Positions 30,551 through 39,006 of a stretch of 64,000 bases of DNA are shown here, one piece after another. The DNA is from Nannocystis sp. (GTDB taxonomy: Bacteria; Myxococcota_A; Polyangia; Nannocystales; Nannocystaceae), in assembly GCA_016712315.1 (NCBI GenBank), contig JADJRG010000015.1, positions 1-64,000 of the forward strand. The letters are read 5' to 3'. Made by a program: the position numbers and the translations under genes. The notes under the pieces are model-generated. The model was not told where the DNA came from and did not search any database. It saw nothing but the letters and a program-made list of their open reading frames with translations. The first letter of the stretch is position 1. The number at the start of each line of letters is the position of its first letter.

Positions 30551-32493
30551 GCATCCAGATCCTTGACATCGTCGTCTACTCGAGCCGCGGAGAGCGCCGA
30601 GTGCTCTCGCTCCGGCCGGGCGAGATGAACATCATCACGGGCGACTCCAAGACGGGGAAGTCCGCTCTCATCAGCATCGTCGACTACTGCCTGGGCAGCT
30701 CGTCCTGCGCGGTCCCCGAAGGCGCCATTCGCAGCAACGTGGCGTGGTACGGCGTTCGGTTCTCGGACGGCGCCGCGCAGCACTTCGTTGCCCGTCGTTC
30801 GCCCGATCCCGGAAGGACGACGACCTCTGCCGCCTACTACACCGTGGGCGCTGAGGTTGCTCTGCCGGAGTCGACCGCGCTTTCAGCGACGACCAACATC
30901 GACAGCGTCGTCGAGCGCCTCGCCGCCATCGTCGGCATCGGGCTGAACCGTCACGAACCACCCGATGGGCAGACCCGGGACCCGCTCTCGGCGAAGCTTC
31001 GCCACGCGCTCGCATTCGTCTTCCAGCCGCAGAACGAGATTTCCCAGCCGGGCTTCCTCTTTCACAAGCAGAGCGACAACTGGGTCGCGCAGTCGATCAA
31101 GGACACGCTGCCGTACTTCCTCGGAGCGGTCGACGACGACTTCGTCGCCAAGAAGGCGAAGCTGAAGGAGCTGCGTCGAGAGCTCCGCGACCGTGAGCGG
31201 GCGCTCGCTCGACTCGAGGCCATCACAGGCGGAGGCCTGGGCGGCGCCGCACCGCTGATCGCAGAGGCAAGAGACGTCGGACTGTTGCCCGCGGGCGCGG
31301 CGCCGTCGACATGGGACCAGGCCATCGACGTGCTTCGAGCTGCGATGGCGGCGCCGCCAGAGGAGCAGCTCGTCCGATACGAAGAGAGCACCGACCAGGC
31401 TGAGCTGGCGCGCCTGAATGATGCCAGGAATCAGCTTCGCGAGCAGCTGCGACGCCAGGAAGACAAGTTCCGAGCGATGCGGTCGCTCCTGGCCGACGAA
31501 GGCGGGTACTCAACGGAGGCGACCGAACAGGTGTCCCGGCTTTCGAGCCTCAGCATCTACACGTCGTCGGATTCGGGATGCTGCCCGCTGTGCGACCAGC
31601 CCACGAGCGAACAGGTGCCGTCGTCCCTTCAGCTCCAGTCCGAGCTCAACCGAGCCTCGGCGCAGCTGAGCAGGGTGGCCAAGCACACCCCTGGCCTCGA
31701 AGCCCTCGTGGTCGAGCAGGAGTCCAAGGTCGCAGAGACGCGCAGGCTCTTGCGAGAGAATCGCGCCGCCATGGAGTCCCTTCGGCGCTCGGACGATCGC
31801 CTCGTGCAGCTTCGCGATGGGGCAACTCGGCGAGCGCACGTCATTGGTCGCATAAGCCTCTTCCTCGAGACGCTGCCCCAGGTCGCTGACTCCTCCGACC
31901 TACGCAGGGAGATCGCGGAGATCCAGCGTGAGATCGAGAAGCTAGAGGCCGACCTCAGCGACGAGAAGCTCCAGGAGCGTTTGGACTCGATCCTCTCCGT
32001 CATCGGACGGTGGCTCACCGAGTGGGCCGGCCGTCTCGAACTCGAGCACAGCGGGAATCCGTTCAGGCTCGACCTGCGTCGACTGCAGGTGGTTGCCGAT
32101 GCCGAGACCGGGCCCATCCCGATGGACCGGATGGGGAGCGGCGCCAACTGGCTTGGGTGCCACCTCATCGCGCACCTGGCTCTCCACACCTGGTTCGTGA
32201 GGAAGGGCAGGCCGGTGCCCCGCTTCCTCTTCCTAGACCAGCCGTCGCAGGTCTACTTCCCCGCGGAGCGAGATGTCGGCGGTTCGATGGCCGTTCTCAA
32301 GGACGAGGATCGGTTGGCGGTGATCAGGATCTTCGAGCTCATCCGCGCCGTCGTCGCCGAGCTGAGCCCCGGCCTGCAGGTGATCATCACGGAGCACGCC
32401 GACGTGACCGAGGATTGGTACCAGGCCGCCGTGGTCGAGCGATGGCGGAACGGGGTCGCGCTGATCCCCGCTGACTGGCTCGGCACCCCCTGA
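30547..32493 (+). CDS. DUF3732 ABC/SMC-type ATPase of ABC-three-component system
   Basis: GTG 30547 (GTGA overlap) is preferred over the GTG at 30532. The 648-residue protein has Walker A GDSKTGKSALIS (about residues 32-43), long coiled-coil arms with a Rad50-like zinc-hook CPLC (about residue 346), the ABC signature region DRMGSGANWLGCHLI, and Walker B LFLDQPSQVYFP. This is the DUF3732 family, the ATPase of ABC-3C conflict systems; it probably senses altered DNA or chromosome structure and licenses the nuclease subunit. All three components are intact, so the system may be functional. Confidence 0.8.
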   Translation: MSIQILDIVVYSSRGERRVLSLRPGEMNIITGDSKTGKSALISIVDYCLGSSSCAVPEGAIRSNVAWYGVRFSDGAAQHFVARRSPDPGRTTTSAAYYTVGAEVALPESTALSATTNIDSVVERLAAIVGIGLNRHEPPDGQTRDPLSAKLRHALAFVFQPQNEISQPGFLFHKQSDNWVAQSIKDTLPYFLGAVDDDFVAKKAKLKELRRELRDRERALARLEAITGGGLGGAAPLIAEARDVGLLPAGAAPSTWDQAIDVLRAAMAAPPEEQLVRYEESTDQAELARLNDARNQLREQLRRQEDKFRAMRSLLADEGGYSTEATEQVSRLSSLSIYTSSDSGCCPLCDQPTSEQVPSSLQLQSELNRASAQLSRVAKHTPGLEALVVEQESKVAETRRLLRENRAAMESLRRSDDRLVQLRDGATRRAHVIGRISLFLETLPQVADSSDLRREIAEIQREIEKLEADLSDEKLQERLDSILSVIGRWLTEWAGRLELEHSGNPFRLDLRRLQVVADAETGPIPMDRMGSGANWLGCHLIAHLALHTWFVRKGRPVPRFLFLDQPSQVYFPAERDVGGSMAVLKDEDRLAVIRIFELIRAVVAELSPGLQVIITEHADVTEDWYQAAVVERWRNGVALIPADWLGTP

Positions 32494-32547
32494 GCACCGC
32501 TACGCTCGTCTTTGGTAGCATACCACACAGGTTTCTCGATCGAGCTA

Positions 32548-34422
32548 ATGAGAACGACTCAAGTGAAGAACGACATTCAAATTAATGACCTTCGCGATCG
32601 AAAAATTTTTGACGCTGTCTGTCGGATGGCCCAGTCAGGAGACCGACTCGACCTCAATCTTATCACAAGATCTTATGTAGACATGGGGCATATCGACAGA
32701 CTTCGAACGAAGACGTCTCAGTACATCGAAGGACGACGCGGCACAGGAAAAACTCACCTCCTCACCTACTTTGCTCAAGATATCAACTCTTCACTGCAGA
32801 CAAACCGCCAAATAGCTGTGTACATTGATGCGCGAGAGTTGCTTGGAGAGACGCCCGAAGTGTCGCCGCCCCCAAAGCTCTATGGCCAGAAACTTCTACG
32901 GCAATTGATCATCAGAATCGCTCACGAGCTTCGCATCATTGACGAGCAGTACCTTTTTCACAATTCAATCCCAATCGAACGGACCCCTTTTGAGACTTCC
33001 ACACTACTACAGTCTCACCGAATCCTTTCAGACCTCCAATGTGCCGCCAGTGATGGAACTGCCATTGTAGCAGCTAACGGCACCGCCACGACTCAAACGA
33101 AACAGCAAAACAAAAAATCGCTCCGGGGTGCACTTGCAGCTTCGGCCAAACCATTATTGGACGCATCTCTTCATGCATCTTCAGAACTATCAGAGATGGC
33201 CACTCATCTTGAGGAACGGAGGTATGAGTTTAAGACAGACCATGCGACAATCAGGCAACACCTTAACGAATATTTAACCCTTAACGATCTTGGCACGCTT
33301 CACGTCATCATCGATGAGTGGAGCAGCCTCAGCGCAAACGTTCAGCCTCATTTTGCTGAGTACATCAAGCGATGCCTGTTTCCGTTACGATCAATATCGG
33401 TAAAGATTGGCGTAATTCCGTTCCAGACACACTTTCATACCTCCGACGAAGGCGAGCAGATTGGGTTTGAGCGCAACGGCGACATTTTTCGTGCCCTCGA
33501 TCTAGATGAGGACCTCATGTATTATGGAGCAAAATGCGTTGCTCTCAAGAAGAGCTTCACCCAACTACTTATTAAGCACATTGCGTATAATGCTGAGGCC
33601 GCCATTAATCCGCAAGGCATGACCGGCGATGAGGATGATTACACGTGTGTCGATCTTAGCAGTATCCCGCAGCCAGCCACCGGAGCAGCACTGGACAAAC
33701 TGCTGCTCTTTTCAATGGGCAACCCCCGCGATTTTATTAACCTGTTTCGGCGAAGCTTTTTTGAGTGGCATAACTCAAATTCAGCGCAAATAACCGTCCC
33801 AAATGTGGAAGGCGCAGCGAAGGCACTAGGCATCGAAAAGATGGAAACCATGCAAAGCCATGGGGGCGGAATCTTTGAGCTCTTCCAGACCATTTGCGGC
33901 GTTGTCTTCTACACTAAGAGGACAAATGCATTTCTCGTTCGCGAGAGTCGGGCCGGCGCATACGCCTTTCTGGCATTGATCCACCATCGATCCTTGCATG
34001 TATGGGACCGAAGCTACTCATCACCAAACCATGCAGGCGAACGCTTCGTCGTCGTTTCAATTGATTTCTGCATCATCGTCGAGCATTTAAAGTCACCTAA
34101 CTACAGAAACGTCTGGGCATCGAATGCGCGTGAAATTAAGCAACTAGGGCTGTTCCCAAGCGATGATGAGCCTCCCACTGCTGAGGCCCACCTGAATGAG
34201 GATGAGGCCGTAAGAGTCTTACAGACTCCAGACAAACGCACTGCCAGATATGTAGTGCTGCCTGACAGCGTTGTGGGTGGCTCTTCACACATCGTATGCG
34301 GTGGATGTGGGGAGCACTTCTCGGCTGCGCATCCGATAGTAACGAAGTTTAAGTCATGCCCCAAGTGTGCAGAACCTTTGCGCGTGGCGGCTCTTCCGGG
34401 TTTAGCGTGGCACCAAACCTGA
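32548..34422 (+). CDS. ORC/CDC6-like AAA ATPase with C-terminal zinc ribbon, GC-poor
   Basis: About 624 residues from ATG 32548 (a TTG at 32512 is the alternative). P-loop EGRRGTGKTHLLTYF (about residues 61-75), Walker B-like HVIIDEWSSL, sensor-region FSMGNPRDFINLFRR, and a C-terminal zinc ribbon CGGCGEHF...CPKC. The arrangement fits ORC-CDC6-like bacterial AAA proteins found in defence islands. Base composition is close to 50% GC against about 70% around it, with many AT-ending codons, so it was acquired from a different host. It ends against a truncated transposase. Confidence 0.65.
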   Translation: MRTTQVKNDIQINDLRDRKIFDAVCRMAQSGDRLDLNLITRSYVDMGHIDRLRTKTSQYIEGRRGTGKTHLLTYFAQDINSSLQTNRQIAVYIDARELLGETPEVSPPPKLYGQKLLRQLIIRIAHELRIIDEQYLFHNSIPIERTPFETSTLLQSHRILSDLQCAASDGTAIVAANGTATTQTKQQNKKSLRGALAASAKPLLDASLHASSELSEMATHLEERRYEFKTDHATIRQHLNEYLTLNDLGTLHVIIDEWSSLSANVQPHFAEYIKRCLFPLRSISVKIGVIPFQTHFHTSDEGEQIGFERNGDIFRALDLDEDLMYYGAKCVALKKSFTQLLIKHIAYNAEAAINPQGMTGDEDDYTCVDLSSIPQPATGAALDKLLLFSMGNPRDFINLFRRSFFEWHNSNSAQITVPNVEGAAKALGIEKMETMQSHGGGIFELFQTICGVVFYTKRTNAFLVRESRAGAYAFLALIHHRSLHVWDRSYSSPNHAGERFVVVSIDFCIIVEHLKSPNYRNVWASNAREIKQLGLFPSDDEPPTAEAHLNEDEAVRVLQTPDKRTARYVVLPDSVVGGSSHIVCGGCGEHFSAAHPIVTKFKSCPKCAEPLRVAALPGLAWHQT

Positions 34423-34734
34423 ACCTGGAGTCAAGGTGAAGTGCGACCCCGTATCTGCCCAGGGCACCTTCTCGACCTTGACCCCACACCGCGGGCAGTC
34501 CACGCGACGGATTCCATAGCGGAGCACCGTCAGCATGCCGCCGAGGTCCAGGTACCGCCAGGTTCGGACCCGGTGGTCGTACCCCTTCTTGACCTTCCGG
34601 TTGCATCCACTGCAACGAGGCACCTTAAACGTCGGAGCCACGTCGATGACCACGGTGTCCGCGTCGAAAGTGACGGCGGTGACAAAAGTTTGTTGAAAAG
34701 CGATGAGGGTTTGGTATACACTTGTGGCGCGCAT
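34402..34734 (-). pseudogene. ISL3-family transposase, N-terminal fragment
   Basis: Reads MRATSVYQTLIAFQQTFVTA, then the N-terminal zinc-binding pattern VPRCSGCNRKVKKGYDHRVR and RRVDCPRCGVKVEKVPWAD, characteristic of ISL3 transposases. Only about 110 of the roughly 400 residues remain; the DDE catalytic domain is missing and the fragment runs into the end of the AAA gene. I see no terminal inverted repeats. It marks an old insertion or recombination breakpoint beside the GC-poor gene. Confidence 0.7.
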
Positions 34735-34933
34735 GCGGGGGGGTCTTGTCGCGTGAGAACCTCAAGGCTACCCCTTCCCCGCCGGCGCGACTTCGCTCGC
34801 CACGTGCGTACTCTCTCGGTGCCGCCTGTGCCCTCCTGCGCGCACGTTCAGCCGATCCGGCCACCCACGAGAGCAGCAGGAGAACCCGCAAATCCCGAGC
34901 GAAGATTGGTCTACAGGTGACAAGGACGCTGAG

Positions 34934-35620
34934 ATGCACACCGAGGTCACCACCCTGTTAGCCGGCGCCTCCTCAGCCCGCGGGCTGGTGGTCATCATCG
35001 ACGCTTTCCGTGCCTTCACCACCGCCTGCCATGGGGCTGCCGCCTCGCCCGGGTCGTATGTCCTAGTCGGCGATAGCTCGACTGCCGCGCGGCTCGCTGC
35101 TTACAGGCCGCGCCCGCTCCTCGTCGGCAAGGCCGAACTCGGCGCCTCGCTCGGCTATGATGTGCCTAATTCCCCAACGCTGCTTCGTGCCCACTTGCTC
35201 CGCAATCGGACGATCATTCACCGCACAGGCGCCGGCGCCCGGGGGATCCTCCAGGCGACTGCTGCCGACGAGGTCATCGCCGCAAGCTTCGTCAACGCCG
35301 CCGCAATCGCCCGCTACATTCGCCTCCAGGCCCCAACCCGCGTCACCCTGGTCGCCATGGGCCACGAGGGCACGTCACCGACCCTCGAAGACGCTCTCTG
35401 CGCAAAAGCGATTCAGGCCGACCTCCTTGGCCAACCCTTCGATCTTGGTCCATGGCTCCAGCCCCTCAGGGAGGGCTCCGGGCGTTACTTCTTCGAGGGC
35501 GCCCAGGAAGAGTACCCGCGCGCCGACTTCGACGAGTGCACCGCCCTCGACCGCTTCTCCTTTGTACTCCGGGCCGAGGTCCACGGCGACTACGCCGAGC
35601 TCATCCGTGTCGACTGCTAA
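34934..35620 (+). CDS. 2-phosphosulfolactate phosphatase-like (ComB family) protein, 228 aa
   Basis: ComB-family features in order: VVIIDAFRAFTTACHGAAA near the N-terminus, KAELGASLGYDVPNSP (family pattern G..P.gfd.gNSP), and IIHRTGAGARGILQATAADE followed by ASFVNAAAIARYI. ComB removes phosphate from 2-phosphosulfolactate in coenzyme M and sulfolactate pathways; bacterial homologues are common and not always linked to those. The stop TAA overlaps by 3 bp the stop of the convergent deacetylase-like gene. The frame is intact. Substrate here is unproven. Confidence 0.7.
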   Translation: MHTEVTTLLAGASSARGLVVIIDAFRAFTTACHGAAASPGSYVLVGDSSTAARLAAYRPRPLLVGKAELGASLGYDVPNSPTLLRAHLLRNRTIIHRTGAGARGILQATAADEVIAASFVNAAAIARYIRLQAPTRVTLVAMGHEGTSPTLEDALCAKAIQADLLGQPFDLGPWLQPLREGSGRYFFEGAQEEYPRADFDECTALDRFSFVLRAEVHGDYAELIRVDC

Positions 35621-36369
35621 CCCGCCGGATGCTCACTGCGCTCACCATAGCGCCTGGCTAGATCGCCGATGCGGATGAACTCCCCTCCACGCTTCAGCGC
35701 CTCCTGCAAGAAATCACAGAGGAAGTCGCGGACGCCGCGACCTCTCCATCGAAGCGCAGCGAGAGAGCTGTCCGCCAGCTCACGCCACGAGCCCCGCGAC
35801 ACCGAACTCTTGATCGCCATCATGTAGTCGAAGCGCGGCGTATTGACGGCGAAGTGCATGGGATGCACGACCACGACCTTCGGCCCCGGCCGGTGCGCAA
35901 GATCGATGACCCGCGCCACGCTGTCGAGCGAATGCCCGCGGTAGAGATAGCCGCCGTCTTCAAGGAAGATTGGCACCTCGAGCATCCCGAAGCGGTCCCG
36001 GAAGGGGGCGACACACTCGAGGTCCGTACATACGTTGGAGGAGATGGTCATCCCGACGGCGCTCATCGCCTGGCGGGCCTCGTTGGACACTGCGAAGCGA
36101 TGGCAACGAAAGGCGGGGATGTTATGGGGCAGGTCGAGGACGTGACGGACGACCTCGGCTGTCGAGCTGCCGTGTGACGAGTCCGGCGCGAAGAATGGGT
36201 GCAGACCGACCTCGAGCTCGTCCATCTGGCTGGCGACAGCGGCCGAGTGGTGGGTGGTGAAGACCGTCACTGGGATCCCGGCGTCATGGAGCCAGTCGAG
36301 CACGTCGACGATCGCGGCTTCGCAGGCCCAGTCGAGATCTAGGGTGACGACGATTGGGCTGTCCCTCAT
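35617..36369 (-). CDS. Polysaccharide deacetylase-like protein, 250 aa
   Basis: Start ATG 36369 overlaps the stop of the radical SAM gene. Begins MRDSPIVVTLDLDWACEAAI, the DxD metal pair of the NodB-like fold (here DLDW), followed by GIPVTVFTTHHSAA, VGLHPFFAPDSSHG and FRCHRFAVSN, and later VVVVHPMHFAVN. This resembles the WbmS-like branch of carbohydrate esterase 4 proteins. It would act on an N-acetylated sugar made or transferred by the operon. Last gene of the minus-strand operon. Confidence 0.65.
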   Translation of the reverse strand: MRDSPIVVTLDLDWACEAAIVDVLDWLHDAGIPVTVFTTHHSAAVASQMDELEVGLHPFFAPDSSHGSSTAEVVRHVLDLPHNIPAFRCHRFAVSNEARQAMSAVGMTISSNVCTDLECVAPFRDRFGMLEVPIFLEDGGYLYRGHSLDSVARVIDLAHRPGPKVVVVHPMHFAVNTPRFDYMMAIKSSVSRGSWRELADSSLAALRWRGRGVRDFLCDFLQEALKRGGEFIRIGDLARRYGERSEHPAG

Positions 36370-37328
36370 GCTCCACCTCCGAACGGCCGGACGAGCTCGT
36401 GATGGCGCCGAAACGCCTCTTCGTCGACATCGTGAGCCGCGAACAACTCCTGCATCGATCCATATTCGCGCAGATCCCGCGTGCGCTGGCTCGTAGACCA
36501 AGTGTCGCCGGGCCGCATGTACTGCGCGTTGCCATAGTGAAGGATATTGAAGAGCGAGTCGTTCATCTCGCCGTTGTCCTTGAAGTGGAGCGGCACGTCG
36601 GTGCCCTCGAGCGCCCGGGTGATTGCTCCGGCCGCACGCGCATAGGCTCCGTCATCGATCGCGTGGGCCCGGTCCCGCGTCGGGTCGTCATACGACATGT
36701 ACTGGTAGAACTTCCACTTCGCCAGCCGTCCGCCGCCCTCCGTGACCGCGTCGTAGATCGGTCGGACCTCGTCGCCGATGCGCTCGTGATTGAGCTGGCC
36801 GACCACGCTGTGCAGCTTGACGCGGATCCCCCGGCGGGACAGGCGCCCACAGGCCTCGACGGCGTGCCGAAAGTAGTCGGGGTATCCTCGGGTACTCCGC
36901 CCGATCTTGCGAAGGAGCCCGTCGGCCTTGCTGTCGATCGTGATCGCCACGAGGTCGACGACACCGACCATCGCGTCAGCGACCCGATCATCGAGCAAGC
37001 TCGCGTTGGTGTACAGGCCGATCTCGAGGTTCTTGGTCGGGTCCGGCGAGCGTAGCCCGCGCAGGAAGTCGACGAGGCGCAGGAAGTCCTCGGGCGGCCG
37101 CTTCCCGATCAGGAGGGCCTCGCCTCCCGACAGGGTGAGCCGGCGAAACCCGAGCCGATGATAGAGATGATGGATCAAGGCGATCTTGCCCTCGAGGTCG
37201 AGCTCCCCGCGAAGTTGATGCGGCGCGTCCTCCAGCACGCAGTACTCGCAGTCGAGGTTACAACGCGACGTGATCATGTAATACGCCTTGAAGGCGACGC
37301 CCCTGGCCTGCAGTTCAACTTGGGTCAT
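36366..37328 (-). CDS. Viperin-like radical SAM enzyme, 320 aa
   Basis: Cluster motif RCNLDCEYCV (CxxxCxxC, about residues 23-31), then RRLTLSGGEALL (the GGE SAM motif), LVAITIDSKADGLLRKIGRS, and VKLHSVVGQLNHERIGDEV followed by LAKWKFYQYMSYDDP. The order and spacing of the D-S...IGR, K-x-x-S/T-V-V...N-x-E and KWK-F/Y-Q elements resemble viperin and prokaryotic viperins, which convert nucleotide triphosphates to 3'-deoxy-3',4'-didehydro forms. The glycosyltransferase context is unusual for a pVip, so a related enzyme acting on a nucleotide or sugar nucleotide is the alternative. Overlaps its neighbours on both sides. The frame is intact. Confidence 0.65.
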   Translation of the reverse strand: MTQVELQARGVAFKAYYMITSRCNLDCEYCVLEDAPHQLRGELDLEGKIALIHHLYHRLGFRRLTLSGGEALLIGKRPPEDFLRLVDFLRGLRSPDPTKNLEIGLYTNASLLDDRVADAMVGVVDLVAITIDSKADGLLRKIGRSTRGYPDYFRHAVEACGRLSRRGIRVKLHSVVGQLNHERIGDEVRPIYDAVTEGGGRLAKWKFYQYMSYDDPTRDRAHAIDDGAYARAAGAITRALEGTDVPLHFKDNGEMNDSLFNILHYGNAQYMRPGDTWSTSQRTRDLREYGSMQELFAAHDVDEEAFRRHHELVRPFGGGA

Positions 37329-39006
37329 AAACGATCTCCTCTGCCATCCGGATACAATCGAGCACCGAGCCTCGGGGTCGAATGCGAATGCCGTCGAAGT
37401 AGCTCAACAACGGCGTGTCATGGCGCCCGTCACCAAAGGACCGCACCCGCCCGCCCCAGCGGAGGTGGCGCAGGAGCCGGTGCACGGCGTGAAGCTTGGA
37501 GTTGTCCCAGCGGCTGAAGTAGGTCGTGCCCTGGTAGGTCTCGACCCGCATTCCCGGGGGGACAGCCACGTCGATGCCCGCGAGCGCGAACTGAAGCGCC
37601 TCGCCGTCAGCGACGACGGGTGTGGCCGCGCTGGGGAGCCCGGCCGCGAGACTCTGCAACTCGGCGGCCGACAGCGGAGAGCGCCACAACGTCCGGCCCT
37701 GCCCGTCCGCGACGACGGCGCCGCTCCAGCCGATGACGTGATGCGCGGTCAAGCTCAGGCCCGACATCGCTTGTAGCAGGTCCGGAAGCGGCCGTGCCGA
37801 GCAGATGACCCGGTGGGAGTAACGCTCGAAAGCCGCGACGCAGCGGCGCGTACGTTCGGGATCATCCTTGTGATAGAGCGTGCCGTCGTAGTCGCTGACG
37901 GCGAGAATATCGGTCTTGCATATCTCGGCCCGGAGCAGGCCGCCTAGAAGGTCATCGTTGAAGATTTCGCCGATCTCGAGCGCCAGGGCTGACCATAGCG
38001 AGTAGCCCGAGAGCACCTGGTCGACCGCCGTGTGGACTCCGGCCAGGTCGTCATAAAAGAACGTGTACGGCGTCCCCACGAGGTGCTCGGCCGCCGCGTT
38101 TTGTGCGAGCGGGATCACGTTCGGGAGCCCCGAGGCGAGGGTCTCGAACATCGCCCGACCAAAAGTCTCACAGGTCGACGCGGACAGGTGCACATGGCAC
38201 TCGTCCAGCGCGGCGGGCATATCCAGGGGGGCCACATGGCCCGACCACTCTATCGCCCGGCCCAGCCCGAGGCGCTCCACCTCCTGCTCGACCTCGATCG
38301 CATAGGCGGCGTCCTGCACCGGCCCGATCACGTGGAGACGCGCCTCGGGCAGACGTCGCTGGATCGCCGCGAAGATACGCACGAGGCCGACCGTGTTCTT
38401 CTGGCGCTTGATGCTGCCGACGCTGCAGAACACCGGCGGGCCGTGGAGTTCGCGCACCCGCGGCGACATGAGCTCACGGTCGACGCCCCGCGGAACGACG
38501 CGGACCCGTCCGGGTGGCAGCCCATAGAAGTCCACGATCTGGTGCCGCTCGAGGTGGCTCGGCGTCAGCACTCGATCCATCATGGTAAGCGCTGCTCGCT
38601 CCATAGCCGTGTACGCCGCCGGAACACACTCCCCAGAGGCGACGTAAGAGGGCGTCAGGAACATCGGGAACATACAGGTCTCGACCCCGGTGAGCGGCCG
38701 GCGAGCCAGGCCGAAGGCCATCGAGACGTGCACGAAGAGGACATGGGTATAGTGATGGACGACCTGGTGAATGCGGTCCGCGATGAAGCCGGCGCGGGCG
38801 AGACGGCGCTCGAATCGGTCGCCGGCCTCCGGCTCGTAGCGATTGCGCCACCGAGCGTCGCCGGCCGATGAGGCGTCGCCCTCGTCGAAGTGCATGACGT
38901 CCAGGTCATCGCCGAAGCTACGGCGCAAGCTGGTGACGAGCCGGGCGCCGCCGTCGCGGAGCTCGACGGCAGGGTTGCATTTCTCAGTGACCACGAGGAA
39001 CCGCAT
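37315..39006 (-). CDS. Fusion: GT4 glycosyltransferase and HAD phosphatase, 563 aa
   Basis: The N-terminal ~370 residues are a GT-B glycosyltransferase: FCSVGSIKRQKNTVGLVRIF, LHVIGPVQDA, and CETFGRAMFETLASGLPNVI (the donor-binding E-x7-E region). The C-terminal ~190 residues are a HAD phosphatase: DYDGTLYHKDDPE (motif I), VICSARPLPDLL (motif II), KLHAVHRLLRHL and SFGDGRHDTPLL (motif IV). The Cof/trehalose-phosphatase type of cap is likely. A fusion like this would transfer a sugar and dephosphorylate the product, as in trehalose or glucosylglycerol routes; the actual product is unknown. Overlaps the radical SAM gene by 14 bp. Confidence 0.75.
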   Translation of the reverse strand: MRFLVVTEKCNPAVELRDGGARLVTSLRRSFGDDLDVMHFDEGDASSAGDARWRNRYEPEAGDRFERRLARAGFIADRIHQVVHHYTHVLFVHVSMAFGLARRPLTGVETCMFPMFLTPSYVASGECVPAAYTAMERAALTMMDRVLTPSHLERHQIVDFYGLPPGRVRVVPRGVDRELMSPRVRELHGPPVFCSVGSIKRQKNTVGLVRIFAAIQRRLPEARLHVIGPVQDAAYAIEVEQEVERLGLGRAIEWSGHVAPLDMPAALDECHVHLSASTCETFGRAMFETLASGLPNVIPLAQNAAAEHLVGTPYTFFYDDLAGVHTAVDQVLSGYSLWSALALEIGEIFNDDLLGGLLRAEICKTDILAVSDYDGTLYHKDDPERTRRCVAAFERYSHRVICSARPLPDLLQAMSGLSLTAHHVIGWSGAVVADGQGRTLWRSPLSAAELQSLAAGLPSAATPVVADGEALQFALAGIDVAVPPGMRVETYQGTTYFSRWDNSKLHAVHRLLRHLRWGGRVRSFGDGRHDTPLLSYFDGIRIRPRGSVLDCIRMAEEIVYDPS

